From positions 62,001-126,000 of the forward strand of contig CAWIED010000001.1 in assembly GCA_963835085.1 (NCBI GenBank): DNA of 64,000 nt, given 5' to 3'. Of this stretch, positions 44,816 through 53,087 are shown one piece after another. A model generated the notes under the pieces. The model was given only the letters and a program-made list of their open reading frames with translations. It did not search any database and was not told where the DNA came from. Position 1 is the first letter of the stretch. Every line of letters starts with the position of its first letter. This DNA is from JBDIAG01 sp963835085. Lineage in GTDB: Bacteria; Actinomycetota; Actinomycetes; Actinomycetales; CAWJMD01. The translations under genes were made by a program, and so were the position numbers.

Positions 44816-46086
44816 AACGGCCGGCCGGCGTACTCGGCCTCGCCTCGATGGCCCTGGTCAGCCAACTCGGCGCGTCGGGCTTCGGGCTGCTCAATGCGGT
44901 CCTGATCGGGCGGATGCTCGGCCCAGAAGGGCGGGGGCAGGTCGCCTTCCTCACCACAGTGGGCGGCATGGTCGGCTTCATCGCGACTCTGTCAGTGCAG
45001 GAGCTCTTGGCGTTGGAGTTCGGCCGGACGCACACGGCATTGCCACGGCTACTCGGAGCTTCGGTGGTGCTCGCCTGCATGCTGGGTGGTCTCGGCTCGG
45101 TCGTTGCCTATCTTGCGGTCACGAAAGTGCCCGGACTGCGGGCAGACGTGGACGGTGTGGGCCTGATGTGGACGATGGTAGCGATCCCACTTATTGTCCT
45201 TTATACCTATTTGTCGACACTGTTGCGCTCGCATGGCGCCCATACGCTCGCCAACCTCGCGCTACTAATGATCACCGGTGTCAACCTGGCGACCAATGCG
45301 GCCTTGGCCGCGGCAGGGATCTTGAATGCGCGTACGGCGATCCTGAGTTGGACGATCGGGCAGTTGGCCGCGGCCGTCGCGGTCACCGGCTACTTCCTGA
45401 AGACCTCGGCCTGGGCCGTGCCCAGCCGGAGTCTGCTGGCACGATCGGTATCTTTCGGCAGTCGTGCCCATGTCGGCGGTGTCATCACGACGGGCACGTA
45501 TCGGGTCGACTCTTGGCTGCTCGGCTCGCTCGGTTCGGATCGGGCGCTTGGCCTGTACAGCGTCGCGGTGAGCTGGTTCGAGATGATGTTCCTGCTGCCG
45601 CAGGCGCTTGTGCTCGTATTGCGGCCGAAGTTCGCACAGCAGACACCGCAGGAGGCGGCCCGGCAGGCCGCCCGTGCCGTTCGGGTGGCCTTCGTGGCGA
45701 ACGTGATTGTGGGCATAGGCCTCTTCCTTGCCGCCCCCATTCTGTGTGGGTGGATCTTCGGGCCTGAGTTCGAGGAGTCTGCTGCACTGCTGCGGTTGCT
45801 CATTCCTGGTGCCTTCGGCATCGCGGCGCTCAAGATCTTCGGTATCACGCTGATCATGCAGCGGCATCCCTTGAAAGAGTCGCTTGCGTCAGGGCTGAGT
45901 TTCGTCGTCGCTTTGATCGCCTGCGTTGTGCTCATTCCACGGTTTGGAGCCACGGGTGCGGCTCTGTCGTCAACGTTGTCCTACCTCGTGGGAGGAGGCG
46001 CCGCAGCGATCGTCGCCTTTGTCGTCCTGCGTGTGCCATGGACTGAGTTGCGGTTCCGCCGCAGCGACCTGGCCGGGCGGCTTTGA
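44812..46086 (+). CDS. Oligosaccharide flippase (Wzx-like, MATE/MOP superfamily)
   Basis: A 424-residue protein with about 12 to 14 helices. LLNAVLIGRMLGPEGRGQVAF near the N-terminus and YRVDSWLLGSLGSDRALGLY in the middle are typical of the polysaccharide transporter branch of the MOP superfamily. It would flip undecaprenyl-linked repeat units to the outside. GTG 44812 overlaps the preceding stop. Last gene of the exopolysaccharide cluster; 52 bp later repeat element copy 3 begins. Confidence 0.88.
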   Translation: MKRPAGVLGLASMALVSQLGASGFGLLNAVLIGRMLGPEGRGQVAFLTTVGGMVGFIATLSVQELLALEFGRTHTALPRLLGASVVLACMLGGLGSVVAYLAVTKVPGLRADVDGVGLMWTMVAIPLIVLYTYLSTLLRSHGAHTLANLALLMITGVNLATNAALAAAGILNARTAILSWTIGQLAAAVAVTGYFLKTSAWAVPSRSLLARSVSFGSRAHVGGVITTGTYRVDSWLLGSLGSDRALGLYSVAVSWFEMMFLLPQALVLVLRPKFAQQTPQEAARQAARAVRVAFVANVIVGIGLFLAAPILCGWIFGPEFEESAALLRLLIPGAFGIAALKIFGITLIMQRHPLKESLASGLSFVVALIACVVLIPRFGATGAALSSTLSYLVGGGAAAIVAFVVLRVPWTELRFRRSDLAGRL

Positions 46087-46128
46087 CGGCGCGCTGGACG
46101 CAGCGCACCGCGGACGCCGCGGCGACGG

Positions 46129-46138
46129 GCTCTAGCGG
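46129..46138. repeat. Left 10-bp target duplication of element copy 3
   Basis: GCTCTAGCGG, identical to 47964-47973 on the other side of the element. Confidence 0.8.
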
Positions 46139-46371
46139 CAATGCCGTTCGATCAAGGTTCGTGGTGGGTGTCCAACACCCACGCCCAGGCGAGCCCCGGC
46201 TCTCGGCGTTGCGTTTGGCGAGGAAGGCGCAGCCCTTGGAGGAAGGTGAAAGTCTTGCGGACTCTCTGATGCGATCTTCAACGCAAGACGCCTGACCCGG
46301 AGCCGACCGCGGGGGATACGCCGGGGACGGCATCACCGGATGATCTCGATCTCGGCTCCGGCGCTGAACCT

Positions 46372-46918
46372 GGTGCCAAGTGCGGTAACTTCACCGCGGA
46401 CGGCACCACCGAATGTCCTCGACCTCGGTTCCGCCGCTGAACCTGGTGCCAAGCGCGGCGAATACACCGCGGACGGCATCACCGGATGATCTCGATCTCG
46501 GTTCCGGCGCTGAACCTGGTGCCAAGTGCGGTAACTTCACCGCGGACGGCACCACCGAATGTCCTCGATCTCGGTTCCGGCGCTGAACCTGGTGCCAAGT
46601 GCGGTAACTTCACCGCGGACGGCACCACCGAATGTCCTCGATCTCGGTTCCGGCGCTGAACCTGGTGCCAAGCGCGGTAACTTCACCGCGGACGGCACCA
46701 CCCAACGACCTCAATCCCGGTTCCGGCGCTCAACCGGGTGCCAACCGGGGCGAATACACCGCGGACGGCACCACCGAATGTCCCCGACCCCGGTTCTGGC
46801 GCTCAACCGGGTGCCAAGCGCGGTAACTTCACCGCGGACGGCACCACTCAACGACCTCAACCCCGGTTCCGGCACTCAACCGGGTGCCAACCGGGGCGAA
46901 TACACCGCGGACGGCACC
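46372..46918. repeat. Array of eight 73-bp palindromic units (copy 3)
   Basis: CCGCGGACGGCA falls at 46393, 46467, 46540, 46613, 46686, 46759, 46832 and 46905: one spacing of 74 bp and six of 73 bp. A degenerate ninth unit is at about 46299-46336. Two versions of the inter-arm loop (TAACTTCA and CGAATACA) occur among the units. Arms are GGTGCC...GGCACC as in copies 1 and 2. Confidence 0.92.
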
Positions 46919-47021
46919 ACCCAACGACTCTGGACCGTGCCGGGTCGAGTCCGGCTTCTGCAGGGCTGTGACGGGGTCGGTTTTCTGACGCCGTGGCGAT
47001 GCCCCACCGGACGGGGCATCG

Positions 47022-47027
47022 CCGTAG
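47022..47027. repeat. Left 6-bp duplication beside the IS21 remnant
   Basis: CCGTAG, repeated at 47631-47636. Deleting the insert with one copy restores the palindrome seen in element copy 2. Confidence 0.7.
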
Positions 47028-47630
47028 TAGTGTCAAGGGCCAGTGAGAACTGCCCAGTGGCGGACATGAAACCTGCCCGCTGACGGTCACGAGATCTGCC
47101 CGGTGGTGGCCATGGGATCTGCCCAGGGGGGCTGCGGCCACCACCGACCAGGTGCGCTCCGAACCCTTGTAGCCCATCGCGACGAGCTTCTCGTGGGCCT
47201 TGTCGGCGCGGACCTTGCCCTTGGACCGCTCGACCCACTCCTCGACCTTGGGCAGGTACTCATCGATCAACTGCGGCCGCGCGGCCACCTGGTCGAGCTC
47301 CCAGCCAGCGGCGCGGCGGTCCACGTAGTGCTTCACCGTGTGGTGAGAGCAGCCGGCCAGCTCCCCGGCATCACGCAACGACCCGGTCAGGTCGTAGGCA
47401 TCCAGAATTTTCATGATCTCCTCGGCAGACTTCAACTCATCCCTTCCTCGGGAGCGGTAGCGACTTCAAGCACCGCTCATCGCACCCGAGGAAGGGGCCT
47501 CAACCGCGGACCGCGGCAAGGCAGACGACGTCGTGTCGGGCAGATCCCATGGCCGTCAGTGGGCAGTTCTCATGTCCGCCAGCGGGCAGTTTCGTGGCCG
47601 TCTCCGGGCAGTTTCTCGTGGCCGCCGACA
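47028..47630 (-). mobile_element. Internally deleted IS21-family element
   Basis: About 600 bp, starting TAGTGTCAAGGGCC and ending GGCCGCCGACA. Both ends hold multiple copies of a motif like GCCAYGAGAACTGCCC (for example around 47040-47125 and 47540-47620), the repeated transposase-binding sites typical of IS21 ends. Only the start of istA remains and istB is gone, so the element cannot move alone. It inserted into the large palindrome of repeat element copy 3. Confidence 0.8.
47126..47435 (-). pseudogene. istA: Truncated IS21 transposase (IstA N-terminus)
   Basis: From the ATG at 47435 the frame gives MKSAEEIMKILDAYDLTGSL, RDAGELAGCSHHTVKHYVDR, LIDEYLPKVEEWVERSKGK and RADKAHEKLVAMGYKGSERT, the DNA-binding N-terminus of IstA. 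After that it meets the other IS end and continues into unrelated sequence. The DDE catalytic core is absent. Confidence 0.85.
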
Positions 47631-47963
47631 CCGTAGCGCAGGAAAAGCCCCGGCCTGTGACTGTCGAAACCGCCCTTTGCGGAAGACCCGGGCAAACTGT
47701 GGCTTACCGTCGCCCGGCGCTGTCCGCCGTCGCTCAGCTACATCCACCTATCGCCCGGCTCTGCTCCGCCCTTGGGCTACGCATCGCTGAACTGGCCCAG
47801 CTGTTGCCGGCCTGCCAGGCGCCGCCAGCGGGCTACCAGTCTGTCGCTGGGCCATCTGGGTAACGGGGCGCCTTAACCCAGCCCTACCCCCACCGAACCT
47901 GGCTCGCGACACTCCGCCCACAGGGCTTGACACCCACATCTGACGACCAACCGAACGGCATTG

Positions 47964-47973
47964 GCTCTAGCGG
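47964..47973. repeat. Right 10-bp target duplication of element copy 3
   Basis: GCTCTAGCGG, the partner of 46129-46138. It contains the stop codon of the secreted protein gene. Confidence 0.8.
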
Positions 47974-49046
47974 CTCCAGCCGGTAGTGCACCGGTTGTCG
48001 ATGACCTTCAGTGCAGGAGCGGGGGTCTGCGGCCCTAGCTCCATCACCTGGAATCGGTCGACCGGGATGTCCTTCAGCAGCTGGTAGGGCGTGCGCACCT
48101 GCCCGGCGTAGGCATTGTCGGAGAAGCTGTTCGCGTCGATCGCATACAGCCCAACAGCACCACCGGTGTCCACTAGGTACATGCCGTAATCCTGCAGCGC
48201 GGTGGCGATCGTTCGTTCCTGCGGCGTGAGATTGAGCGTGTCCAGATCGAGGCTCGGGTCGAGCCGAACCCGGGCACCGGTCGGGATGGCGCCGTTGCCG
48301 GCCGTCTTGCCGTCCGAGGCCGTGGCTGGCCAGACCGGGCCGCCAGTGCGGGTATAGGGGAAATTGAAGGCGAGCGCGTGGTCAATCCGCCCAGCCGCCA
48401 GCTCTTGCGGCCAGATCGCTCCGGCGATGGGCGAGATGCCAGAGGCTCGACTGGATAGGCCGTTTGCGTAGGCGTAAGAGCCCACGGGCTGTGCGTTCAT
48501 CCATGCCGCCGTCCAGCCTTTGGCGGTCTGCTTCGCCCCGTATAGGTCGTAGCGGCATTTGCTTGCGGTGTCGACGATCGTCAGGTGCGCGTCGGCCGAG
48601 CGGTCCGGGGTTGCGGACGGGGGCATCGGGACGCCCCTCCACGTGGTCGTCTTGTTGTGGACAAAGGTCGGGTCGAGGTTCGCGCCTGGCGGCCTGCCTT
48701 GCACGGTGAGGGTGACCCGTGGAGTGCCGACCTGCGCCTGGTAGACGGGCACGGTCCATTGGCTCGTCGAGATGCTGAAGCCTTTGGCCTCCGCCGCCCG
48801 TGCGATTCCAGCGGCCATCTCGGCCGAATCGGGGTCCACCCCGGCGTCAGCGGCGATCCGGCTATCGAAGGGGCTGGTGGGCGAAGACGCCAGACCGGAC
48901 ACCAACGTGCGGGAAGACGCCCCGAGTAGCCCGGACTGTGCGGAACTCGACCCGGTGGCAGAGCACGCAGCTGGAAGCAGCGAGGCCGCCGAGGACAAGG
49001 TGATGGCGACCGCGAGCGTCGCACCAGTACGACGAAGCAGGGGCAT
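47967..49046 (-). CDS. Secreted lipoprotein of unknown function
   Basis: A 359-residue exported protein. The signal peptide has an LLPAAC lipobox-like end at residue about 28. The mature part has VYQAQVGTPRVTLTVQG, HLTIVDTASKCRYDLYGAKQ, ARVRLDPSLDLDTLNLTPQER and ALQDYGMYLVDTGGAVGLYA; I recognise this pattern from exported actinobacterial and fungal proteins found near polysaccharide genes, but know no activity. Convergent with the exopolysaccharide operon and separated from it by repeat element copy 3, whose 10-bp target duplication includes the stop codon. A role in the polysaccharide matrix is only suggested by position. Confidence 0.7.
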   Translation of the reverse strand: MPLLRRTGATLAVAITLSSAASLLPAACSATGSSSAQSGLLGASSRTLVSGLASSPTSPFDSRIAADAGVDPDSAEMAAGIARAAEAKGFSISTSQWTVPVYQAQVGTPRVTLTVQGRPPGANLDPTFVHNKTTTWRGVPMPPSATPDRSADAHLTIVDTASKCRYDLYGAKQTAKGWTAAWMNAQPVGSYAYANGLSSRASGISPIAGAIWPQELAAGRIDHALAFNFPYTRTGGPVWPATASDGKTAGNGAIPTGARVRLDPSLDLDTLNLTPQERTIATALQDYGMYLVDTGGAVGLYAIDANSFSDNAYAGQVRTPYQLLKDIPVDRFQVMELGPQTPAPALKVIDNRCTTGWSR

Positions 49047-49481
49047 GTGGCGTCTCTTTCAGGGCAGGAATCAACTTCTGTCCCTGGTCGGGACGACGGC
49101 TGGGTGCCTCTAGCGGCTATCACCGGGACGCCGATCAGAATTACCTATGGTGTCGGCGCGCGTTCGTTAAGGTGCAAATGTTGAGCTTTGAACTTGAGTC
49201 TGCGACCTTGGATAGTCCAATATGACTGTTAGGTATCGCCCTCACTTTTTGTCTGGTCGTCACCGGCGCATCGCCATTATGCCGAGATGTGGTTTGTGTC
49301 GGGGTAGGAGGAGAAACCGATCAGGCGTGACAGCACAGGTGTCGAGGTCGTGGGCATGCTTTCTCCCGCACGGCGATCGTGTCCGCCGTCAACGGCCGGA
49401 AGGCGGCGACGAGTCCGGCGGCGCCGCCTCCGCCAACCGCACCATCCGTCTACCGCAAAATGAACGAGCAGTTCCATCACG
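49047..49481. other. 435-bp region without a recognised gene
   Basis: Upstream region of the secreted lipoprotein and downstream of the shikimate dehydrogenase gene. Part of it (about 49140-49280) is more AT-rich than its surroundings and probably holds the lipoprotein promoter. Short open frames here lack motifs and I did not call any. CTCTAGCGGCT at 49111-49121 resembles the element copy 3 target. Confidence 0.4.
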
Positions 49482-50300
49482 TCACGCGCCCTTCAGCGGG
49501 CCGTCGGCGAGGAGGAAATCAACGATGAGCACGGCGACGGCGGCGAACATGTCAGCACCGGTCGAGGTGCCACAGCCGATTGCTCGGGCCGCCTCGATCA
49601 GCGGGGGCACCGCCGGCTTGGTGACCGCGTCCGCGACGAAGATGTTCGGGTTCAGCTGCTGCACGTCCACCGGGAACGGGTCGTCGGCCTGCATGCCCAT
49701 CGGGGTGGCATGGGAGATGATGTCGAACCCGGTCGGATCGTCGGAGCCGGCGACGACCCGGTCGCCGAACCGCGTCCGCAGCCTCTCGATGAGGCCGTCC
49801 CGCCGCACCTGGTCGGCGTCGTGGAGTGCCAGCTCGGCGGCTCCGGCCTCCAAAAGCGCCAGAGCGATGGCGCTGCCTGCCCCGCCGGCGCCGACCTGCA
49901 GCACTCTCTGACCAGCCGGGTCACCACCGGCCGCCAGAATCGCGGCGACATAGGCGGCGCCGTCGACCTGGTCGCCGTGCCAGGTGCCGTCCGCATTGCG
50001 GCGGGCCACGTTGACTGACCCTAGGAACCGAGCTCGGTCGGTGAGGCTGGCGCAATGGGTGGCGAGTCGGAACTTGTGCGGCACTGTCGCGATGATTCCG
50101 CCGACGCTGGCGGACGGACTGAGTCCCCAGACCAGCGAATCGAGATCGGCGGGCGGTATCTGCAGCGGGACGACCACGGCGTTGCGACCGCGGGCGGCGA
50201 ATGCCCTGGTGATGCCGCCCGGGGATTTCACCTGGGCGATCGGGTCGCCGATGATGGGCACGACAAGAGTTTCTCCGGACAGGGCGGGGTAGGGGTTCAC
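49482..50300 (-). CDS. Shikimate/quinate dehydrogenase-family protein
   Basis: A 272-residue NAD(P)-dependent dehydrogenase of the shikimate dehydrogenase family. The N-terminal domain has VPIIGDPIAQVKSPGGITRA and GGIIATVPHKFRLATHC with the catalytic Lys; the nucleotide-binding loop is VLQVGAGGAGSAIALAL; then DIISHATPMGMQADDP and TSTGADMFAAVAVLIVDFL. In the usual enzyme the substrate motif is SxS (here SPGG), which with the non-standard neighbourhood suggests quinate or a related ring substrate and not biosynthetic AroE. GTG 50300 overlaps the stop of the upstream flavoprotein gene, so both are one operon. Confidence 0.85.
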   Translation of the reverse strand: MNPYPALSGETLVVPIIGDPIAQVKSPGGITRAFAARGRNAVVVPLQIPPADLDSLVWGLSPSASVGGIIATVPHKFRLATHCASLTDRARFLGSVNVARRNADGTWHGDQVDGAAYVAAILAAGGDPAGQRVLQVGAGGAGSAIALALLEAGAAELALHDADQVRRDGLIERLRTRFGDRVVAGSDDPTGFDIISHATPMGMQADDPFPVDVQQLNPNIFVADAVTKPAVPPLIEAARAIGCGTSTGADMFAAVAVLIVDFLLADGPLKGA

Positions 50301-52126
50301 GAGTTCTCCGCAGCGGTGTCGAGGTAGGCGCGCTGCGGAAGCGGTGATCCGTCGGCGTTGGCTGCGTGCCGGGCGGCGACGTAGCCGAAGGTGAGGCCGG
50401 CGCCAACCTGACAGCCGGCGCCGGGGTATTCGGAGGCACTCATCGAAGCGGCGTCGTTGCCGCAGGCATACAGGCCCGGAATCGGGTCGCACCCCGCATC
50501 CAGTACCTGCGCGTCGGCGTTGGTGCGCAGGCCGAGCGCGGTACCGAGCGGGGTTGGGACAACCGCCAGCGCGTAGAACGGCGCCGTCTCGATCGGTCCG
50601 AGGTTGGCGTTCGGCCGGTGGTTCGGGTCGCCGTACTGCAGGCCGAACGGGCTGGTGCCCTTGCCGTACTCGGTGTCCACGCCGGTGCGGGCGAACCTGT
50701 TGTGGTCAGAGACTGTGCGCTCCAAACCGTCCGGGTCGACGTTGATCCTGCTGGCAAGATCGCGGATGCTGGCGGCGCAGTGCAGGTATCCGGACTCGAG
50801 GTATCTGCGAAGGTACCTCTTGGGCAACTTCGGCCGGACCATGCCGAGGCCGTACCGGTCCAATGTCCGGGAGTCGACCACCAGCCAGGCGGGCACGGTC
50901 GGGGTTGTCGTGTTCGACTCATACATGGCGCGGGTGAAGCGGTGGTAGGAGACCGATTCATCCACGAACCGCCGGCCGTCAGCGTTGACCGCGACGGTGC
51001 CCGGCTTGGCACGATCCCAGATGTGTGGAAACACGGCGATGGAACCGTCCTTGCGCCGCCCGATCGAGCTCGGGAACCAGAACGCGTTGTCGTCGCGGGG
51101 TGCGCTGAGTGTGCCGCCCACCGCCAGGGCCAGCGACAGGGTGTCACCAGTGGAACCTTCACCGGCGCGGGTGTATTGCGGAGTGGGGTCGGGCAGGTAC
51201 TTGGCCCGCCATTGCATGCTGGCAGAGAATCCGCCTCCGGCCAGCACGACGCCGCATCGGGCGCGGACTCGCAGTTCGCGTCCCTGGTAAGCGACCATGG
51301 CACCGACGACCTTTCCTTCGCCGTCGGTGAGGAGGCGGGGAGTGGTTGCGTTGAACCAGACTCGCCCGTCATGTTCCAGCAGCTTGTGAAACAGGTTGGC
51401 CACGAGGGCATTTCCCATGGCGAGCCGAGTGCCGCGCGGGTAGCTCAAGAGGTCCATCGCCCAGCGGGCGCCCAGCTGCAGTGCAAGCAGGGCTGGCTTG
51501 GGCGATCCGTGAAGCAGCGTCAGGAGCTGGTTCACCTCGGCCCGGCGGACCATCATCGTGCCGCCGAACAGGGCGAACTCGGGAACAGGTCGGCGGACAC
51601 GGCCGAAGTTCTCCTTGCCCAACTGGCGCCCGTCGAACGTCTGCGGCTCCAGGGCGCGGCCGCCCAGGCTCGCACCAGGAATCTCCGGGTGATAGTCGAC
51701 GACCGTCTTGGAATGCCAGAACCGAACCCCGAGACTGTCCAGATAGTCGATCGCCTTGGAACCGTTGGCCAGATAAGACTGGCGTACTTTGCGAGGAGCC
51801 TTGTCGCCCACCAGAGCGTCCAAGTAGCCACTGGCGACCTCGGCATCATCGATGATGCCGGTGGCCCGCTGGAACTGGTTGTTCGGTATCCAGCAGGTGC
51901 CCGCGGAATAGGCGGTCGTTCCCCCGAGGAATTCGGTCTTCTCCAGGACGAGGACCGACAGGCCTTCGTTCGCACCGGTGACCGCCGCTGACAGTCCGCC
52001 GGCTCCCGTGCCCAGGATGAGCAGATCTACCTGCTCATCCCAGTCGTCGAGCGCCAAGTCCTGATCTCCGGAGTCGGCGGGGTGGGGTCGGGAGGGGGTG
52101 GGGACTTCATCTCCGAGTGGGGGCAT
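50297..52126 (-). CDS. FAD-dependent oxidoreductase, KstD/fumarate-reductase-like
   Basis: A 609-residue flavoprotein. VDLLILGTGAGGLSAAVTGANEG is the FAD-binding Rossmann motif, FLGGTTAYSAGTCWIPNN the following conserved loop, and GLYACGNDAASMSASEYPGAG the C-terminal FAD-contacting motif of the 3-ketosteroid delta-1-dehydrogenase/flavocytochrome c branch. Such enzymes desaturate rings or reduce enoates. There is no signal peptide. Coupled by GTGA overlap to the shikimate dehydrogenase-like gene, it may act on the same cyclohexane-type ring carboxylates (inference). A steroid substrate is possible but no other steroid genes are near. Confidence 0.82.
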   Translation of the reverse strand: MPPLGDEVPTPSRPHPADSGDQDLALDDWDEQVDLLILGTGAGGLSAAVTGANEGLSVLVLEKTEFLGGTTAYSAGTCWIPNNQFQRATGIIDDAEVASGYLDALVGDKAPRKVRQSYLANGSKAIDYLDSLGVRFWHSKTVVDYHPEIPGASLGGRALEPQTFDGRQLGKENFGRVRRPVPEFALFGGTMMVRRAEVNQLLTLLHGSPKPALLALQLGARWAMDLLSYPRGTRLAMGNALVANLFHKLLEHDGRVWFNATTPRLLTDGEGKVVGAMVAYQGRELRVRARCGVVLAGGGFSASMQWRAKYLPDPTPQYTRAGEGSTGDTLSLALAVGGTLSAPRDDNAFWFPSSIGRRKDGSIAVFPHIWDRAKPGTVAVNADGRRFVDESVSYHRFTRAMYESNTTTPTVPAWLVVDSRTLDRYGLGMVRPKLPKRYLRRYLESGYLHCAASIRDLASRINVDPDGLERTVSDHNRFARTGVDTEYGKGTSPFGLQYGDPNHRPNANLGPIETAPFYALAVVPTPLGTALGLRTNADAQVLDAGCDPIPGLYACGNDAASMSASEYPGAGCQVGAGLTFGYVAARHAANADGSPLPQRAYLDTAAENS

Positions 52127-52491
52127 TCATTGAGGTTCGCACGGGCTTGTATGTCACGTCCAACACTGAATTGGTCATACTCCAAGTGCACAGCAAGCAT
52201 AATCTCAGCTCAATCGGTCGCAATTTGCGATCCCGTTGGATCGCCGCGAGCGAAAGCCCAGGTTGCACGGCCCCGGAAACTTTCCGGCCCCGTTGCCCAG
52301 GTGACGACTACGCTGAGACCCGACCGCGAACGGTATGCGCGATAGCACCTTTCCACTCCTCTCGAATGCATGCGGCTTCACTCATCGTTCACAGACACCC
52401 CGTCAGCACCTTTCGCGAGGTCGCCAGCAGGGCACGGTTGAGCGTCGCCGATTGTCGCTGCCTAGTCAGGGGCCGCGAGGGTGCCGGAAAG
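52127..52491. other. 365-bp region without a recognised gene
   Basis: Upstream of the flavoprotein gene and downstream of the TetR gene. The stretch 52140-52240 is AT-richer than the window and probably carries the flavoprotein promoter. I see no coding sequence or clear repeat. Confidence 0.4.
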
Positions 52492-53082
52492 TCAGTCCGG
52501 CCGGGATAGCCCATCGAGATGGCGCGTGAGTGTGTCGGGCAAGTGATCTGAATCAACGGCGTCTCCGCGCCACAGCATCTGCATCGCGATTCCGTCGAGC
52601 AGCGCCCGCAGTCGCTGTGCCTCATAGTCGGGGTCGCGGTCTGAGTTGATTTCGCCCGCCTCAGCGAGGACGTCGATGGCGATCCTGCATCCCCGTTCCA
52701 CCGCTTCGTTGAGGCGGCGTGAGGAGGGTCGGAGTTCGGCGTCGGTGAGGGCGAGCACCCCAAGCTGGACCTGCGCGACGAGTTCGAGCCGGCGCTCTCG
52801 ATCGAGCGGGAGAAGCTGCGCCAGAAGCGCTTCAACCAGGGCTCGGCCATCCAGGTCCAGGGCCCTGATTCTGGCGGTGACTCGCTCCTCGATAAGAGAG
52901 AAGCAATGCTCCCGGAGTGCGTGCTGCGTGGGGAATGCGCGCCGGAGCGAGGCCGTGGCGATGCCCGCCTCCTCGGCGACCCCGCGCACCGACAGACCCG
53001 TGAGCCCCTCGCGTTCGAGCACACGAAGCGACGCATCGGCGATCTCCGTAGCGCGTGCGTTGGTGTCGATTCGACGGGGCAT
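52492..53082 (-). CDS. TetR-family transcriptional regulator
   Basis: A 196-residue TetR protein: ATEIADASLRVLEREGLTGL and SVRGVAEEAGIATASLRRAFPTQHALREH form the HTH, followed by a helical ligand domain ending DGIAMQMLWRGDAVDSDHLP. The ATG at 53080-53082 was chosen, since the longer frame is a shadow of the membrane protein gene. It starts 5 bp after that membrane gene, so the two form an operon read leftward. The regulator might control the pair; no clear operator was found. Confidence 0.85.
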   Translation of the reverse strand: MPRRIDTNARATEIADASLRVLEREGLTGLSVRGVAEEAGIATASLRRAFPTQHALREHCFSLIEERVTARIRALDLDGRALVEALLAQLLPLDRERRLELVAQVQLGVLALTDAELRPSSRRLNEAVERGCRIAIDVLAEAGEINSDRDPDYEAQRLRALLDGIAMQMLWRGDAVDSDHLPDTLTRHLDGLSRPD

Positions 53083-53087
53083 GACGC

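Larger units (their letters stand above)
46139..47963 (-). mobile_element. MITE-like palindromic element, copy 3, inverted, carrying a nested IS21 remnant
   Basis: It starts CAATGCCGTTCG (46139-46150) and ends CGAACGGCATTG (47952-47963), perfect 12-bp terminal inverted repeats flanked by a 10-bp direct repeat. Read on the minus strand it has the same module order as copies 1 and 2: variable left region (47640-47963), CTTCCGCAAAGGGCGG module, large palindrome (split by an IS at 47028-47630), tandem palindromic units (46372-46918), then the CCAAACGCAACGCCGAG module. Total 1,825 bp, about 1,216 without the insertion. No transposase of its own is present, so it would need one in trans. Confidence 0.8.

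Noticed and set aside
46372..46918. Possible CRISPR array
   Set aside because: Units repeat every 73 bp including their spacers, which are semi-conserved; there are no unique spacers and no cas genes.
46559..47083. Open frame of 174 codons inside the repeat array
   Set aside because: 73 is not a multiple of three, so the product changes frame every unit; the frame is open only because the repeats lack stops. Overlapping frames on both strands are equally open.
49277..49480. Small leftward open frame in the 49-kb gap
   Set aside because: Arg-rich composition, no ribosome-binding site or motif.
50366..51991. Rightward open frame of 541 codons
   Set aside because: Antisense shadow of the FAD-dependent oxidoreductase, low-complexity product, no motif.
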